This document shows, in pieces, positions 41,534 to 52,342 of a stretch of 64,000 nt of DNA; position 1 is the first letter of the stretch; each line of letters starts with the position of its first letter. Both the position numbers and the translations under genes were made by a program. The notes beneath the pieces are model-generated. The model made no database searches, had not been told where the DNA came from, and saw nothing but the letters and a program-made list of their open reading frames with translations. The stretch comes from Actinomyces minihominis (GTDB taxonomy: Bacteria; Actinomycetota; Actinomycetes; Actinomycetales; Actinomycetaceae): positions 1 through 64,000 of the forward strand of contig NZ_FYEG01000003.1 of assembly GCF_900187855.1 (NCBI RefSeq). Direction: 5' to 3'.

Positions 41534-43092
41534 GAGCGGGGTTTCACTAGGGGGAAGAGGATAGTCTCGCGGATTCCCTCTCCCGTTAGTGCCATGAGCA
41601 GGCGGTCTAGACCCATGCCCATTCCAGCTGCCGGCGGCATGCCGTAGTCCATCGCCTCGAGGAAGTCCTCATCAACCGACATGGCTTCCGGATCACCGTT
41701 GGCGGCCGCCAGGGCCTGGGCGTGGAAGCGCTCCCTCTGGACCACGGGGTCGTTCAGCTCCGAATAGGCGGTGCCCAGTTCGAAGCCGCGAATGTAGAGG
41801 TCCCACTTCTCCGTCACACCCGGTGTGGAGCGGTGCCCCTTCACCAGCGGAGAGTTATCGGCAGGGAAGTCCCGCACGAAGGTCGGCAGGTACAGCTTGT
41901 CCCCCACCAGTGCCTCGAACAGCTCCTCGGCAATCTTGCCGTCAACGTAGTGGTCCGGGAAGCCCATGTCGAGGCCGTCGGCAATCTCTAGCAGCTTCTT
42001 CCTCGGAGTCAACGCCGTCACTTCGAACCCCAGGGCTTCCGAGAGGGAGCCGTAGAGCGAAATCTCGTTCCACTTACCCGAAAGGTCGTAGGTGGTGCCG
42101 TCGGGAAGCGGGATCTGCAGGGTCCCCATCGCATCCATGGCCGCGCGCTGAATCAGCTCTCGAGTCATGGTGGCGTAGGTGTCGTAGGTTCCGTAGGCCT
42201 CATACGCCTCAAGCATCGTGAACTCCGGGTTATGGGACGAATCAGCGCCCTCATTACGGAAGTTACGGTTCAGCTCAAACACCTTGTCGATACCGCCGAT
42301 GAGGGCGCGCTTCAGGTACAGCTCCGGGGCAATACGCATGAAGAGGTCGATGTCATATGCATTCATGTGTGTCACGAAGGGACGGGCTGCTGCACCGCCG
42401 GCGAGCGTCTGCAGCATCGGAGTCTCAATCTCAATGTAGCCGCGTTCGTGAAGGAATGAGCGAACCGAATGCACCACCTGGGCACGCTTACGGACCATCT
42501 CGCGGGCCGAGGGACGCACTATGAGGTCCAGGTAGCGACGTCGCACCCTGGTGTCCTCAGCCAGCTCCGTAACCTCGCCCTCCTCGGTTTGGAACACCTT
42601 CGGGAGGGGACGCAGGGATTTGGTGGCCAGCTGCCACGCAGGTGTTTCTTCGTCTTCGCTGGGAGCCGCCATAATCGAGAGCTCACCGCGCCGAGAGGAG
42701 ATCACGCGGCCGTGGACAAAGATGATGTCACCGAGGTCAACGTCACTCTTGTAGGCAGCCAGCGACTCCGCCCCCACCTCGCGGGCGGAGAGCATGACCT
42801 GCAGACGGTTACCCTCCCCGTCCTGAATGGTCGCGAAGCAGAGCTTGCCAGCGATACGCGAGAGAACCACACGGCCAGCCAGACCGACAATATCCTCGGT
42901 CTCTTCACCAACCTCAAGGTCAGCATACTGTTCACGCACCGCCGCAATAGAGGAGGTGATGGGCAGTTCAACCGGGTACGGGTTGACTCCGGACTCGATT
43001 AGGCGCTCACGCTTATCCGAGCGAATCTTGATCTGCTCGGGCAGGTCACTCGAAAAATCAGCTGTGGACGCGGGGCTTTCAACGTTGTTCAT
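41530..43092 (-). CDS. lysS: Lysine--tRNA ligase (class II)
   Basis: The 520-aa protein has the N-terminal OB-fold anticodon-binding domain ([33 protein letters not shown]) and the class II catalytic core. Motif 1 is at [12 protein letters not shown], motif 2 at [24 protein letters not shown], and motif 3 at [28 protein letters not shown] near the C-terminus. It is a complete housekeeping enzyme. Start signals are weak (TTGGGGTG next to tandem GTG/ATG codons); I use ATG 43092. panD lies 65 bases upstream on the same strand. Confidence 0.96.
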   Translation of the reverse strand: MNNVESPASTADFSSDLPEQIKIRSDKRERLIESGVNPYPVELPITSSIAAVREQYADLEVGEETEDIVGLAGRVVLSRIAGKLCFATIQDGEGNRLQVMLSAREVGAESLAAYKSDVDLGDIIFVHGRVISSRRGELSIMAAPSEDEETPAWQLATKSLRPLPKVFQTEEGEVTELAEDTRVRRRYLDLIVRPSAREMVRKRAQVVHSVRSFLHERGYIEIETPMLQTLAGGAAARPFVTHMNAYDIDLFMRIAPELYLKRALIGGIDKVFELNRNFRNEGADSSHNPEFTMLEAYEAYGTYDTYATMTRELIQRAAMDAMGTLQIPLPDGTTYDLSGKWNEISLYGSLSEALGFEVTALTPRKKLLEIADGLDMGFPDHYVDGKIAEELFEALVGDKLYLPTFVRDFPADNSPLVKGHRSTPGVTEKWDLYIRGFELGTAYSELNDPVVQRERFHAQALAAANGDPEAMSVDEDFLEAMDYGMPPAAGMGMGLDRLLMALTGEGIRETILFPLVKPRS

Positions 43093-43159
43093 CACCCCAA
43101 CATGTTAGTCCAGCGGGGAGTCACTTTGACTGCGTCGGGTGTCACCCCCTACCCCCGGG

Positions 43160-43567
43160 CTACTTACCGAGGTCGGATCCCAGGTCGGCAATGTGGTTCT
43201 TGGCGTCAACATGAACGATGTGCGGCTGACGAGTTCGAGCCACCTCCTCGGGAAGGTGGCCGTAGGCAATGATAATGACGAGGTCGCCGACGTCAACCAG
43301 GTGGGCGGCCGCACCGTTGAGCTGGATGGTGCCGGAACCCGCCGGAGCCGGGATGGTGTAGGTCGACAGCCGCGCCCCATTGGTGACGTCAACGACATCA
43401 ACCTTCTGCCCCACCAGGATTTCCGCGGCCTCAAGTAAATCGGTATCGACGGAGATCGACCCGATGTAGTCGATATCCGCTCCCGTCACCGTGGCACGAT
43501 GAATCTTGCCCGTCACCATCTCACGGTAGATAGGTGCTTGGAATGCAGGTCCCTGGACCTCAGTCAT
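43160..43567 (-). CDS. panD: Aspartate 1-decarboxylase
   Basis: PanD makes beta-alanine for pantothenate. It is a pyruvoyl enzyme made by self-cleavage between Gly36 and Ser37 (DYIG|SISVD), with [11 protein letters not shown] before and [24 protein letters not shown] after, as in the family. Length is 135 aa with an N-terminal extension of about 16 residues. The ATG overlaps the end of the upstream panC gene by 8 bases, so the two are translationally coupled and give both steps after beta-alanine supply. Confidence 0.95.
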   Translation of the reverse strand: MTEVQGPAFQAPIYREMVTGKIHRATVTGADIDYIGSISVDTDLLEAAEILVGQKVDVVDVTNGARLSTYTIPAPAGSGTIQLNGAAAHLVDVGDLVIIIAYGHLPEEVARTRQPHIVHVDAKNHIADLGSDLGK

Positions 43568-45284
43568 CAGCCTTAACCCTCACAGTCACATTGTCGATGA
43601 GTCGCGCGGGTCCAACCTGCGCGGCTACTAACAAGTATGCTTCTGATCCCGGCTGTAGAACAGTGAGATTTTCTACGCCCAGACTGCTACTGCCACCTGT
43701 CCACAGGGCTGCGACCTCGAATGAGTCAGCGGCTGCAAGGGCGACGTACTGTGCTTCAACGCCCGGACTGGCAGCGAGGTGGTCGGCAATCTTAGTCACG
43801 GCTTCCTCCCCGCTTCCCCCACCGTCTAAAACCTCACGTCCCAGTTCGAGGGCGCGGTTCAGGGCGAGGGCCTGCACCTTCTCCTGGTCGGAGAGGTAGG
43901 CATTGCGGCTGGATAGGGCCAGTCCGTCCTCATCCCGCACAATCGGGGCTTGGACAAGTTCCAGCGGAAGATCAAGATCCTCAACCATCTGGCGGATGTT
44001 GACGAACTGCTGGGCATCCTTCTGGCCGAAGACTGCCACCCGGGGGCGAATCAGGTTCATCATCTTTCCGACCACCTGCAGGACCCCGGCGAAGTGTCCG
44101 GGACGCAGCGCTCCCTCGAGAGTTGTTGATGCGGGACCCGGGGTGATGTGGATGCGTGAGGGGTGTGGGTAGACCTCGGACACCGGCGGCGCGTAAACGA
44201 TGTCAACGCCAACTTCAGCAAGCGCGGCCACGTCCTCTTCCAGTGTGCGGGGATAGCTATCGAAGTCCTCCCCCTCTCCGAACTGCTCCGGATTGACGAA
44301 GATTGTCACGACCACCTTGTGCCCGCTGCGCGCCACCAGCTTGACAAGGGAGAGGTGTCCGGCGTGCAGAGCACCCATGGTCATCACCAGCGAGGTCGGT
44401 CTTGGGTCGTCTTCGAGGGCGCGTCGCAGCTGCTCCCTGGTGTGCAGAACAAGGGGTTCCGCGGAATCACCCTTCAGAGCAACCCGGGTGGCCTGCACCA
44501 GTGAGCGGTAGGTCCGGGCCACGTCTCGCAGCTCCGGGTCGGCCTCCAGCGAAGCGATGTGGGCGTTGACCGTCGCGTCATCCCCGCGCACAACCGGACC
44601 CGTCAGACCGTCGATACCCTCGGTGAGGGCGCGCTCCACCGCGGCCTCAACCAGGGGGCGCATGGCTTCTCCGGGGCCGTCCACCCCCGCCGACTCCAAC
44701 ACATCCTGGGCCTGGACCAACAGTGTGACCAGGTGGTTAGCGGCGTGAGCCAGGCCCGCGTGGTAGCGCGGCCGGTCGGCCTCATCCAGTCGCAGTGGCA
44801 CCCCGCCGAGATACTCGATGAGGGCGAGGGCGACCGGGCGAGCAAGCTCGGACGAGGTGTAGGCAATCGGGCACCCCTGCAGACGACGAACATCGAGGGA
44901 GGTTCCTGAGAAGGTCATTGCCGGGTGCAGTGCAAGTGGGATGGCGCCGATTGCAGAGGCAGCCGCAAGCGGATCGAGGCCGACGGCACCGCTGAGGTGG
45001 GCGACAACCATTCCCGGACGGATTCCCCCGCTGGCAACCAGGTGCTCGGTAACCGCCTGGATCTGCCCGTCGGGAACGGCAAGGAAGAGGATCTCAGCCT
45101 GTCTACCAACCTCGTCCTCGGTCAGAAGTGGCACCCCCGGCAGCATGGCATCGGCCCGGTCACGGGCCGCTGCCGACCTGGCGGACACCCCGACGATCCG
45201 CGCACCTGCCGCGCGCAGCGAAGAGGCAATGGCTGGTCCGACGTTTCCCATGCCGATCACACCGACCCGAACACCTGCACTCAT
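43560..45284 (-). CDS. panC: DUF2520/Rossmann oxidoreductase fused to pantoate--beta-alanine ligase
   Basis: The 574-aa protein is a two-domain fusion. Residues 1-265 are an NAD(P)-binding Rossmann protein ([19 protein letters not shown]) with a DUF2520 helical domain ([22 protein letters not shown]). Residues about 275-574 are complete PanC with [13 protein letters not shown] (HIGH), [35 protein letters not shown] and [11 protein letters not shown] (KMSKS-like). In many actinobacteria these are separate neighbours. The fusion suggests that the DUF2520 part serves the pathway, perhaps as a ketopantoate reductase; I recall such a role for a DUF2520-like protein (PanG) but cannot verify it. Overlaps of 4 and 8 bases link it to its neighbours. 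Confidence 0.92.
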   Translation of the reverse strand: MSAGVRVGVIGMGNVGPAIASSLRAAGARIVGVSARSAAARDRADAMLPGVPLLTEDEVGRQAEILFLAVPDGQIQAVTEHLVASGGIRPGMVVAHLSGAVGLDPLAAASAIGAIPLALHPAMTFSGTSLDVRRLQGCPIAYTSSELARPVALALIEYLGGVPLRLDEADRPRYHAGLAHAANHLVTLLVQAQDVLESAGVDGPGEAMRPLVEAAVERALTEGIDGLTGPVVRGDDATVNAHIASLEADPELRDVARTYRSLVQATRVALKGDSAEPLVLHTREQLRRALEDDPRPTSLVMTMGALHAGHLSLVKLVARSGHKVVVTIFVNPEQFGEGEDFDSYPRTLEEDVAALAEVGVDIVYAPPVSEVYPHPSRIHITPGPASTTLEGALRPGHFAGVLQVVGKMMNLIRPRVAVFGQKDAQQFVNIRQMVEDLDLPLELVQAPIVRDEDGLALSSRNAYLSDQEKVQALALNRALELGREVLDGGGSGEEAVTKIADHLAASPGVEAQYVALAAADSFEVAALWTGGSSSLGVENLTVLQPGSEAYLLVAAQVGPARLIDNVTVRVKADD

Positions 45285-46951
45285 GCTTCCTCCGCTGTTT
45301 CAACCGGGGCGAACCTGGTGTCACTCACCTCGCTGCCACTGCCTTCAAGTCGCTCCTCGACCTCGGTAACCCTAGTCCCTTCCTCCTCCCACTCTCGGTC
45401 CTGAGTGGGGGCCTGCACACGCTCGAACCACCGCTCTGGTGGCTCGGAGGCGCGAAGGACACGGGACTTCGCATCCAGTTCTTCGCGGATTTGCACGCCG
45501 GTTGCAACGTCGAGGTGATAGATCGTTGACTGGACAGGTCCCGGGACCAGGCAGGCTGTGACATTGGTGAGGCCGAGGCGGCGTTCGATCGGACCCTGCT
45601 CCTGCCGGACCGACTGCACCCGTTCGTAGGGGGTAAATGAGGCGACCCGGGTAATGCGTCCGTCTCGGACCACGACGCAAGTCTTGGTGAGAGCGATGCC
45701 GCGGCGCTTCTTTACCAGCGGATCGAGGAGGCGCGCCGAGTGGGGAACCGTCGAGAACGGCGAAGCGGGAACCAGCCCGCGCACGGCCTCGTCAAAGAAT
45801 GCGACGGGGTCTTCGACGCCCAGGTCGGGGAGGACAAGCCACAGCGCCAACATCGCTTCTTCACGGGTTCCGACGGGCAGTAGAGCGTAGGACTCATTTT
45901 TAGTGCCCTGGCTGCTGGAGACACCGGTGGCCTGGCTGATCTCAACCCGGTACCAGTTTCTCTTGCGCCACAGGAGGGGCTGGATGATCTTCACGGCGTG
46001 GATGCGACGGGGCGGAATCGTCTCCGCCTTCAGCTCTAAGAGACCACTACGAATCCTGATGCCATCGGGAGAGACTGCAGCCTGGAAGTTGAACTCCTTG
46101 GCGAATCTTGACCACAGCGCGGCACCGATGACCAGGATGGGAGCCAGGGTCCCTGGGAGAACTGCAAAGGACACCTCCCAACCGACCACGAAACCAATGA
46201 TCAGAATGGCGGCTAGGAACGCCACGATGATGAGGATCCCCACCATGAAACCAAGGCTGAGGGCAAGTGAGGTGGCCAGAGTCCGGGCGTTGACCGCGTA
46301 GAGCAGGCTCTCAGATGCTTCCCGGGGTTGCGCCAAGGCGGGAGTCTGGGGAACCGAACCGCTCTCTTCCCCTTCAGCCGCGGACACCGGGGCGTCCGTG
46401 GCGGCAGAGCCTGCCTGCGAGTCTCCCCTGTGAACCCCGGCTGCGCGGGCGAGGATATCGGCGCGAAGGGCCGAGAGTTCTTCGGAGCGGAGGAAGCCAA
46501 TCTGCAGTGACGAGTCTCCGCCACCGGCGGCCTCAACCTTCAGGCGACCGAGGCCAAAAATACGTCCCAAAAGAGGGTGGGTTACGTCCACGGCCTGGAT
46601 GCGTTCAAGGCGGACGTGGCGCTGTTGCCGGAAGATAATCCCCCGCCTCAACCACACCGCCTGGTCGGTTACGGCGTAGGTCATGGCCCGCCAGTAAAGA
46701 TAGGAGTAGATGGCAACGATCAGGACCACCGCCGCAACCCCGGCTAGGAAGTACAGAACGAGCCGTCCCACACCAACCGAGCCTGCCAGTTGGCTGACGT
46801 ACTGAATCTGCTCCAGGTTTTGGAAGACCACAACGGCAATCAAGATGGCGATTGCCTGCCAGCTGTTCAGGACCGGGGTGATCGGGCTGACCCGTTTCCA
46901 GGCCTGCGGGTCAACCCCTGCCTCAACCACACCGCTACGTTCGCGCACCAT
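45281..46951 (-). CDS. PH-domain membrane protein (YdbT-like)
   Basis: The 556-aa protein has paired membrane helices near 33-85 and again near 225-285, and three bacterial PH (bPH2, DUF304) domains after hydrophobic pairs. These include YWRAMTYAVTDQAVWLRRGIIFRQQRHVRLERIQAVDVTHPLLGRIFGLGRLKVEAAGGG, and further blocks near 310-360 and 425-490. It ends in an acidic tail. It forms a pair with the next upstream gene, as YdbS/YdbT do; these proteins have been linked to membrane homeostasis. The start ATG shares one base with the preceding stop. Confidence 0.9.
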   Translation of the reverse strand: MVRERSGVVEAGVDPQAWKRVSPITPVLNSWQAIAILIAVVVFQNLEQIQYVSQLAGSVGVGRLVLYFLAGVAAVVLIVAIYSYLYWRAMTYAVTDQAVWLRRGIIFRQQRHVRLERIQAVDVTHPLLGRIFGLGRLKVEAAGGGDSSLQIGFLRSEELSALRADILARAAGVHRGDSQAGSAATDAPVSAAEGEESGSVPQTPALAQPREASESLLYAVNARTLATSLALSLGFMVGILIIVAFLAAILIIGFVVGWEVSFAVLPGTLAPILVIGAALWSRFAKEFNFQAAVSPDGIRIRSGLLELKAETIPPRRIHAVKIIQPLLWRKRNWYRVEISQATGVSSSQGTKNESYALLPVGTREEAMLALWLVLPDLGVEDPVAFFDEAVRGLVPASPFSTVPHSARLLDPLVKKRRGIALTKTCVVVRDGRITRVASFTPYERVQSVRQEQGPIERRLGLTNVTACLVPGPVQSTIYHLDVATGVQIREELDAKSRVLRASEPPERWFERVQAPTQDREWEEEGTRVTEVEERLEGSGSEVSDTRFAPVETAEEA

Positions 46952-47430
46952 TACAGCCCCGACAGACTGGAGACACCGTTGGCGACAAGCAGGTCGCGAA
47001 GTTCGGCTGCCTGCTGGGCTGGAAGACCGTCAAGTGCGGCATCGGTGGTGGCGGAGGCCGTGTGGAGCTGGATGGCCGCAATGCCGAGCTTGCGGGCAAT
47101 GGGCCCCTCTTTGACATCGACGTACTGGATGCGGCCGTAGGGAACAATGTCCAGGCGACGGAACATGATGCCCCGACGCACCAGGAAGTCCGTTTCTGTG
47201 GTGGCAAACTGCATCGCACGAACCTGACGTGGAATCAGCCAAAGCATCCAGATGACGAGCACCAAACCGAGGGCTGCCCCCAGGTAGAACCAGGGATCGA
47301 TGAAAATGCCTAGGACCACGAGAGCCACGGTGGGGATCCCCGCATACACCGCAACCCCGATGAGGCGCACAGTCGCGAGGGATTTTGATACGCGTCGGAA
47401 CTGCACACCTTCGGGGGATAGAGCATCCAT
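46951..47430 (-). CDS. PH-domain membrane protein (YdbS-like)
   Basis: The 159-aa protein has two membrane helices at about 22-65 followed by a single bacterial PH domain: RAMQFATTETDFLVRRGIMFRRLDIVPYGRIQYVDVKEGPIARKLGIAAIQLHTASA. It is the smaller partner of the YdbT-like protein. I place the start at the ATG of MDALSPEG (47430), with AAGGA 8 bases upstream; MNLMDAL at 47439 is an alternative. It is the first gene of the PH-PH-panC-panD series. Confidence 0.88.
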   Translation of the reverse strand: MDALSPEGVQFRRVSKSLATVRLIGVAVYAGIPTVALVVLGIFIDPWFYLGAALGLVLVIWMLWLIPRQVRAMQFATTETDFLVRRGIMFRRLDIVPYGRIQYVDVKEGPIARKLGIAAIQLHTASATTDAALDGLPAQQAAELRDLLVANGVSSLSGL

Positions 47431-47619
47431 CAAGTTCATCCTTACTGACCGGTATTTCAGGGCATTAGTAGCACCTGAGCAATCGTTACACACTCTTTGG
47501 GGTGGGTGAGAACCCGACCGCAGTGACGGTAGTGTGATCAGGGACTAGCATGGGTGCGCAGGTAGTGAGGTACCCGCTGCCTGAAGGTGCGCTTCGGCGC
47601 TAGAACAGTGGTGGAGGCA

Positions 47620-48615
47620 ATGGTTTCCAGTACACCCCCCTGGTTACACGTGACGCTCGATGACGCACTCGTTTCCGCTGGGGCTACGGCTCCGGAGGAG
47701 GATCGGCGCGCCTTCATCGACAGAATCATTGAAGCCTGGAACTACAAGGGGCGCAGCTTCCACAACAGCCGCTACCTCGCCTATGTCTTTGAGCGTCTCG
47801 ATGAACTTGAGGGCGCCATGTCTGACCCGGAGCTGCTTCGACTTGCAGCCGCACTTCGCGGTGCAATTGAAGAGCCGGGCTGGGAAGAGTCTGAGTCTCA
47901 GCGCACCCCCGCGGTCATTCCTGCCCTGGTAAACATCGGTGACCTGCTCCGGCTTGGGATCCCCAGTTCGACGGTTGAGCGCATCGGATCTCTAACTGAG
48001 CAGCTTGCCAGTCACAGTCCAAGCCCCGAGGACCTCGACGCCAAGATCCTGGTCGATGCAGACTTGGCTGCGCTCGCAGCCCCACCCCAGCAGTACCGCG
48101 AGTTCCTCTCGCACTTTCGAGAAGAAGCCCCCCACCTGTCCGAGGTCGATTTTCTGAAGGCTCGGCAGAAGGTTCTCAAACTCCTGTGCGGACAGCGAAG
48201 AATCTTTGCCACCCCGCTGGCTTCGCAGTGGGAGGATGCGGCAAGAGAGAACCTAGAGGCTGAACTAGACACAACCAAGCGGAAGCTGAAGTCCCTGAGG
48301 AGTAGCGCGGACACTGATGCGGATGAGGAACCCGTAGCCAAGGAATCGCCCGAAGGTCCGCGCGAGAGGGGCACCTCCCGGGTCCTGCGGATATCCCGGG
48401 CACACAAATCAGAGCAGATTCGCAGTATGGCCGAGCCCAATCAGAGCCATCTGGAAGTCACGGCCACCCAGATGCTAGAAAACGCGGTGGCCAAGGAAGA
48501 GCAGGAAGCAGCGCAGCGGGGTGAAGAGTCACACGGAGGTAACCCGGTAGCCGATACCTCCACCCTTGAGTCGGTAGCAGACCTCATGGACCGCCAGACA
48601 CGGGGCCGCAAGTAG
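47620..48615 (+). CDS. Degenerate HD-domain protein with charged C-terminal extension
   Basis: Residues 1-220 follow the fold of the predicted metal-dependent HD phosphohydrolases (COG4339 type): FHNSRYLAYVFERLDELEG, then DADLAALAAPPQQYREF and ARQKVLKLLCGQRRIFATPLASQWEDAARENLEAEL, as in that family. The catalytic parts have decayed: the HD dyad in the usual WFHDAVY position reads LRGAIEE, and the second His of HNxxH is Tyr. Residues 220-331 are acidic, helical and disordered. It probably does not hydrolyse phosphate and may bind partners. The start is uncertain (47620 used; GTG 47587 possible). Confidence 0.65.
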   Translation: MVSSTPPWLHVTLDDALVSAGATAPEEDRRAFIDRIIEAWNYKGRSFHNSRYLAYVFERLDELEGAMSDPELLRLAAALRGAIEEPGWEESESQRTPAVIPALVNIGDLLRLGIPSSTVERIGSLTEQLASHSPSPEDLDAKILVDADLAALAAPPQQYREFLSHFREEAPHLSEVDFLKARQKVLKLLCGQRRIFATPLASQWEDAARENLEAELDTTKRKLKSLRSSADTDADEEPVAKESPEGPRERGTSRVLRISRAHKSEQIRSMAEPNQSHLEVTATQMLENAVAKEEQEAAQRGEESHGGNPVADTSTLESVADLMDRQTRGRK

Positions 48616-48751
48616 AAGGTGCACCGCGCTGGCGCCCCTCCCCACTACCGACGCAGCGGCCTTTTCCCCAACTTGAAAGCCCTCCCCTTCAGTAGGCGTG
48701 GCGCACGGGTCAGAGTTGCCCCAACCAGTCCAAAAAGTTCAAGGGGGAGAA

Positions 48752-49045
48752 ATGACCATCTACCATGTCGACGCCGCACAGATCAGCGCGGGCGCCGTTG
48801 CCGCGAATCAAACCGCAGACACCATTCGCTCGGCGGTGGCAACCCTCATGGCCCAGCTGCTGGGGCTCGAAGCAAGTTGGGGTGGCGCCGCAGCCATGTC
48901 CTTCCAGGGGGTGATCAGTCAGTGGCAGGTGACCCAAGCCCAGGTTGAAGCATCACTGGAGTCTGTGGGAGCCGCTTTGGCCCAGGCTTCTGCAACGTAC
49001 TCGGAAGCTGAAGGGGCGGCATCCGCTCTCTTCAGCGGGCACTAG
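48752..49045 (+). CDS. WXG100 family ESAT-6-like protein
   Basis: The 97-aa protein is a two-helix hairpin with the turn motif SWGG near residue 46 and a C-terminal YSEAE that fits the YxxxD/E secretion signal of type VII systems. The ATG follows AAGGGGGAGAA. No EccC/EssC ATPase, no partner WXG100 gene and no substrate gene is in the window, so it is an orphan secreted protein. It is separated from groEL by a strong bidirectional terminator. Confidence 0.88.
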   Translation: MTIYHVDAAQISAGAVAANQTADTIRSAVATLMAQLLGLEASWGGAAAMSFQGVISQWQVTQAQVEASLESVGAALAQASATYSEAEGAASALFSGH

Positions 49046-49055
49046 GCAAAAGAAA

Positions 49056-49089
49056 GGACCCGGTCGCAGAATGAACTGCGACCGGGTCC
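49056..49089. terminator. Bidirectional terminator between the WXG100 gene and groEL
   Basis: A perfect 14-bp stem (GGACCCGGTCGCAG and complement) with a 6-base loop, lying 10 bases after the WXG100 stop and 15 before the groEL stop. A short A-rich stretch precedes it, giving a T-rich tail (TTTCTTTTGCC) in the groEL direction. Confidence 0.85.
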
Positions 49090-49104
49090 CCTCAACTAGA
49101 TGAC

Positions 49105-50817
<1,713 letters not shown>

Positions 50818-50833
50818 TCACCAAGAACCCAAG

Positions 50834-50860
50834 TTTTCACTCTCTAGGGGAGAGTGCTAA
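50834..50860 (-). promoter_or_regulatory. CIRCE operator of groEL
   Basis: On the minus strand, TTAGCACTC, nine bases, then GAGTGAAAA. The left arm is a perfect match to the HrcA-binding consensus; the right arm differs at two positions (consensus GAGTGCTAA). A second GAGTGCC half-site lies just upstream. Distance to the groEL start is about 110 bases. Confidence 0.85.
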
Positions 50861-50888
50861 CTCTAAGTCTGGCACTCGACAGGAAGGA

Positions 50889-50935
50889 CTGCAAGATTGC
50901 AGGCCTAATAATCATCCCCTCAAGCCAGGGGCGAA
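50889..50935 (-). terminator. Possible terminator of the LytR_C gene
   Basis: On the minus strand, after the stop at 50940, CCCCT/AGGGG forms a small stem with a GGCTTG loop followed by ATGATTATTAG. A second near-palindrome (CTGCAA-TC-TTGCAG) comes next. It is weak but well placed ahead of the groEL promoter. Confidence 0.45.
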
Positions 50936-50939
50936 ATAC

Positions 50940-51581
50940 CTAGTTGATCAGGTAGACAACGATCGAGTCTGGAGCGTCTGCAAACGCCTCTTCGACCACA
51001 GTGTCGATTCCTGCCGCAGCAGCGACGGCCTCAGCCGTGGCCTTCAGGTCGGCAGAGGGATAGAAGACCGTGTTGACATCACTGGGGAAGGAAACGGCAT
51101 TGTCAGCAATCACGTTGGTAAAGCCAACGTTCATCACGGACCCCGCGATCTCACCCGCGTAACCCGCAATCCCAGTTCCGTTGAGAACAGCCACCGGGTG
51201 GGCAAAGTCAGTCACGACCTCTGCTCCGGGCTCCTCAACTACGACCTCTTCCTCAACCTCATTTGGATCGTCAGGAGCCGCACTGGGTAGACCCGTCTCA
51301 GGGAGCTCCGGGGTCCCGGACTGCGTCGCCTCTTCCCCACCTGAAGACTGCGCGACCTCAGACTCTGTTGAAGAGGACTGACCGAGGGCACTCTCGATCT
51401 GGCTCTTGGGGACATTGCTTTGAATGAGGGATGCGACGCCCCACGCGAGCAGCGGAACCAGGACCAGCACCAGCAGGAACGGGATCACGGGGGCCCAGGG
51501 ACTACGAACGCGACGGTGCACTCCGGCAGGGGCTCCCTGCGGGATGTTGTCAAAGTCGTCTGAGGGGTACGTATTGCTCAC
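50940..51581 (-). CDS. LytR C-terminal domain (LytR_C) membrane protein
   Basis: The 213-aa protein has a short cytoplasmic start, one membrane helix (about 31-53), an acidic Ser/Glu/Pro linker (55-122) and a C-terminal LytR_C domain: [39 protein letters not shown]...[18 protein letters not shown]. It lacks the LytR-CpsA-Psr catalytic part, so it is an accessory wall-associated protein of unknown role. This LytR_C-only form is common in actinobacteria. Confidence 0.88.
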   Translation of the reverse strand: MSNTYPSDDFDNIPQGAPAGVHRRVRSPWAPVIPFLLVLVLVPLLAWGVASLIQSNVPKSQIESALGQSSSTESEVAQSSGGEEATQSGTPELPETGLPSAAPDDPNEVEEEVVVEEPGAEVVTDFAHPVAVLNGTGIAGYAGEIAGSVMNVGFTNVIADNAVSFPSDVNTVFYPSADLKATAEAVAAAAGIDTVVEEAFADAPDSIVVYLIN

Positions 51582-51673
51582 GTAGGGAAGCCTACCGCTC
51601 CGGTCCCAGAATTCTCAGGAACTGCGCCGTGAACCATAAGATTAGCGAGGAACGTACCCGCAAAAGGAGAGCC

Positions 51674-52342
51674 ATGCCACAGCCGCTGGATAGTGTGATT
51701 GATCCCGGGTGGGCGAAAGCTCTAGCTCCAGTCGAAGGCGATATTCGCGCCATGGGACGGATGTTACGTGACGAGGCCGCGGCTGGACGCCGCTATCTTC
51801 CGGCCCCGGCCAACATCTTGCGAGCCTTCACCTACCCGTTTGAGGACGTCAAGGTTCTCATCGTCGGGCAGGATCCCTACCCGACCGTTGGTAACGCCGT
51901 GGGACTCTCGTTCTCCGTGGCACCGGAAGTAGCCCTCCCTGGATCGTTGCGAAACATCTACCGCGAACTCTCCGATGACCTCGGTTGCCCACCCCCGCCC
52001 AACGGAGACCTGACCCCCTGGGCCGAACAGGGTGTCTGCCTGCTCAACAGGGTCCTGACCGTTGAGGCCGGTCGGGCCGCCTCCCACCGGGGGCGCGGCT
52101 GGGAAGCAATCACGGACCAGGCGATTCGATCCCTCGTGGCACGGGGCAAACCACTGGTTTCCATACTCTGGGGGCGTGACGCTGCCACCCTGAAACCGCT
52201 GCTCGGTTCAACGAAGGCGATTGAGTCGGCCCACCCCTCACCACTGTCGGCCTACCGCGGCTTCTTTGGATCAAGGCCCTTCTCCAGGGCGAACGCAATC
52301 CTTGAGGACGAGGGGGCCCTGCCTATCAGGTGGTGCCTCTAG
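51674..52342 (+). CDS. ung: Uracil-DNA glycosylase (family 1)
   Basis: It removes uracil from DNA. The 222-aa protein has the water-activating motif [34 protein letters not shown], and the C-terminal leucine-loop motif [26 protein letters not shown] 51674 follows AAAAGGAGAGCC. The frame runs upstream over the divergent LytR_C gene but the family starts here. The stop overlaps the convergent DUF4032 gene by 4 bases. Confidence 0.95.
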   Translation: MPQPLDSVIDPGWAKALAPVEGDIRAMGRMLRDEAAAGRRYLPAPANILRAFTYPFEDVKVLIVGQDPYPTVGNAVGLSFSVAPEVALPGSLRNIYRELSDDLGCPPPPNGDLTPWAEQGVCLLNRVLTVEAGRAASHRGRGWEAITDQAIRSLVARGKPLVSILWGRDAATLKPLLGSTKAIESAHPSPLSAYRGFFGSRPFSRANAILEDEGALPIRWCL

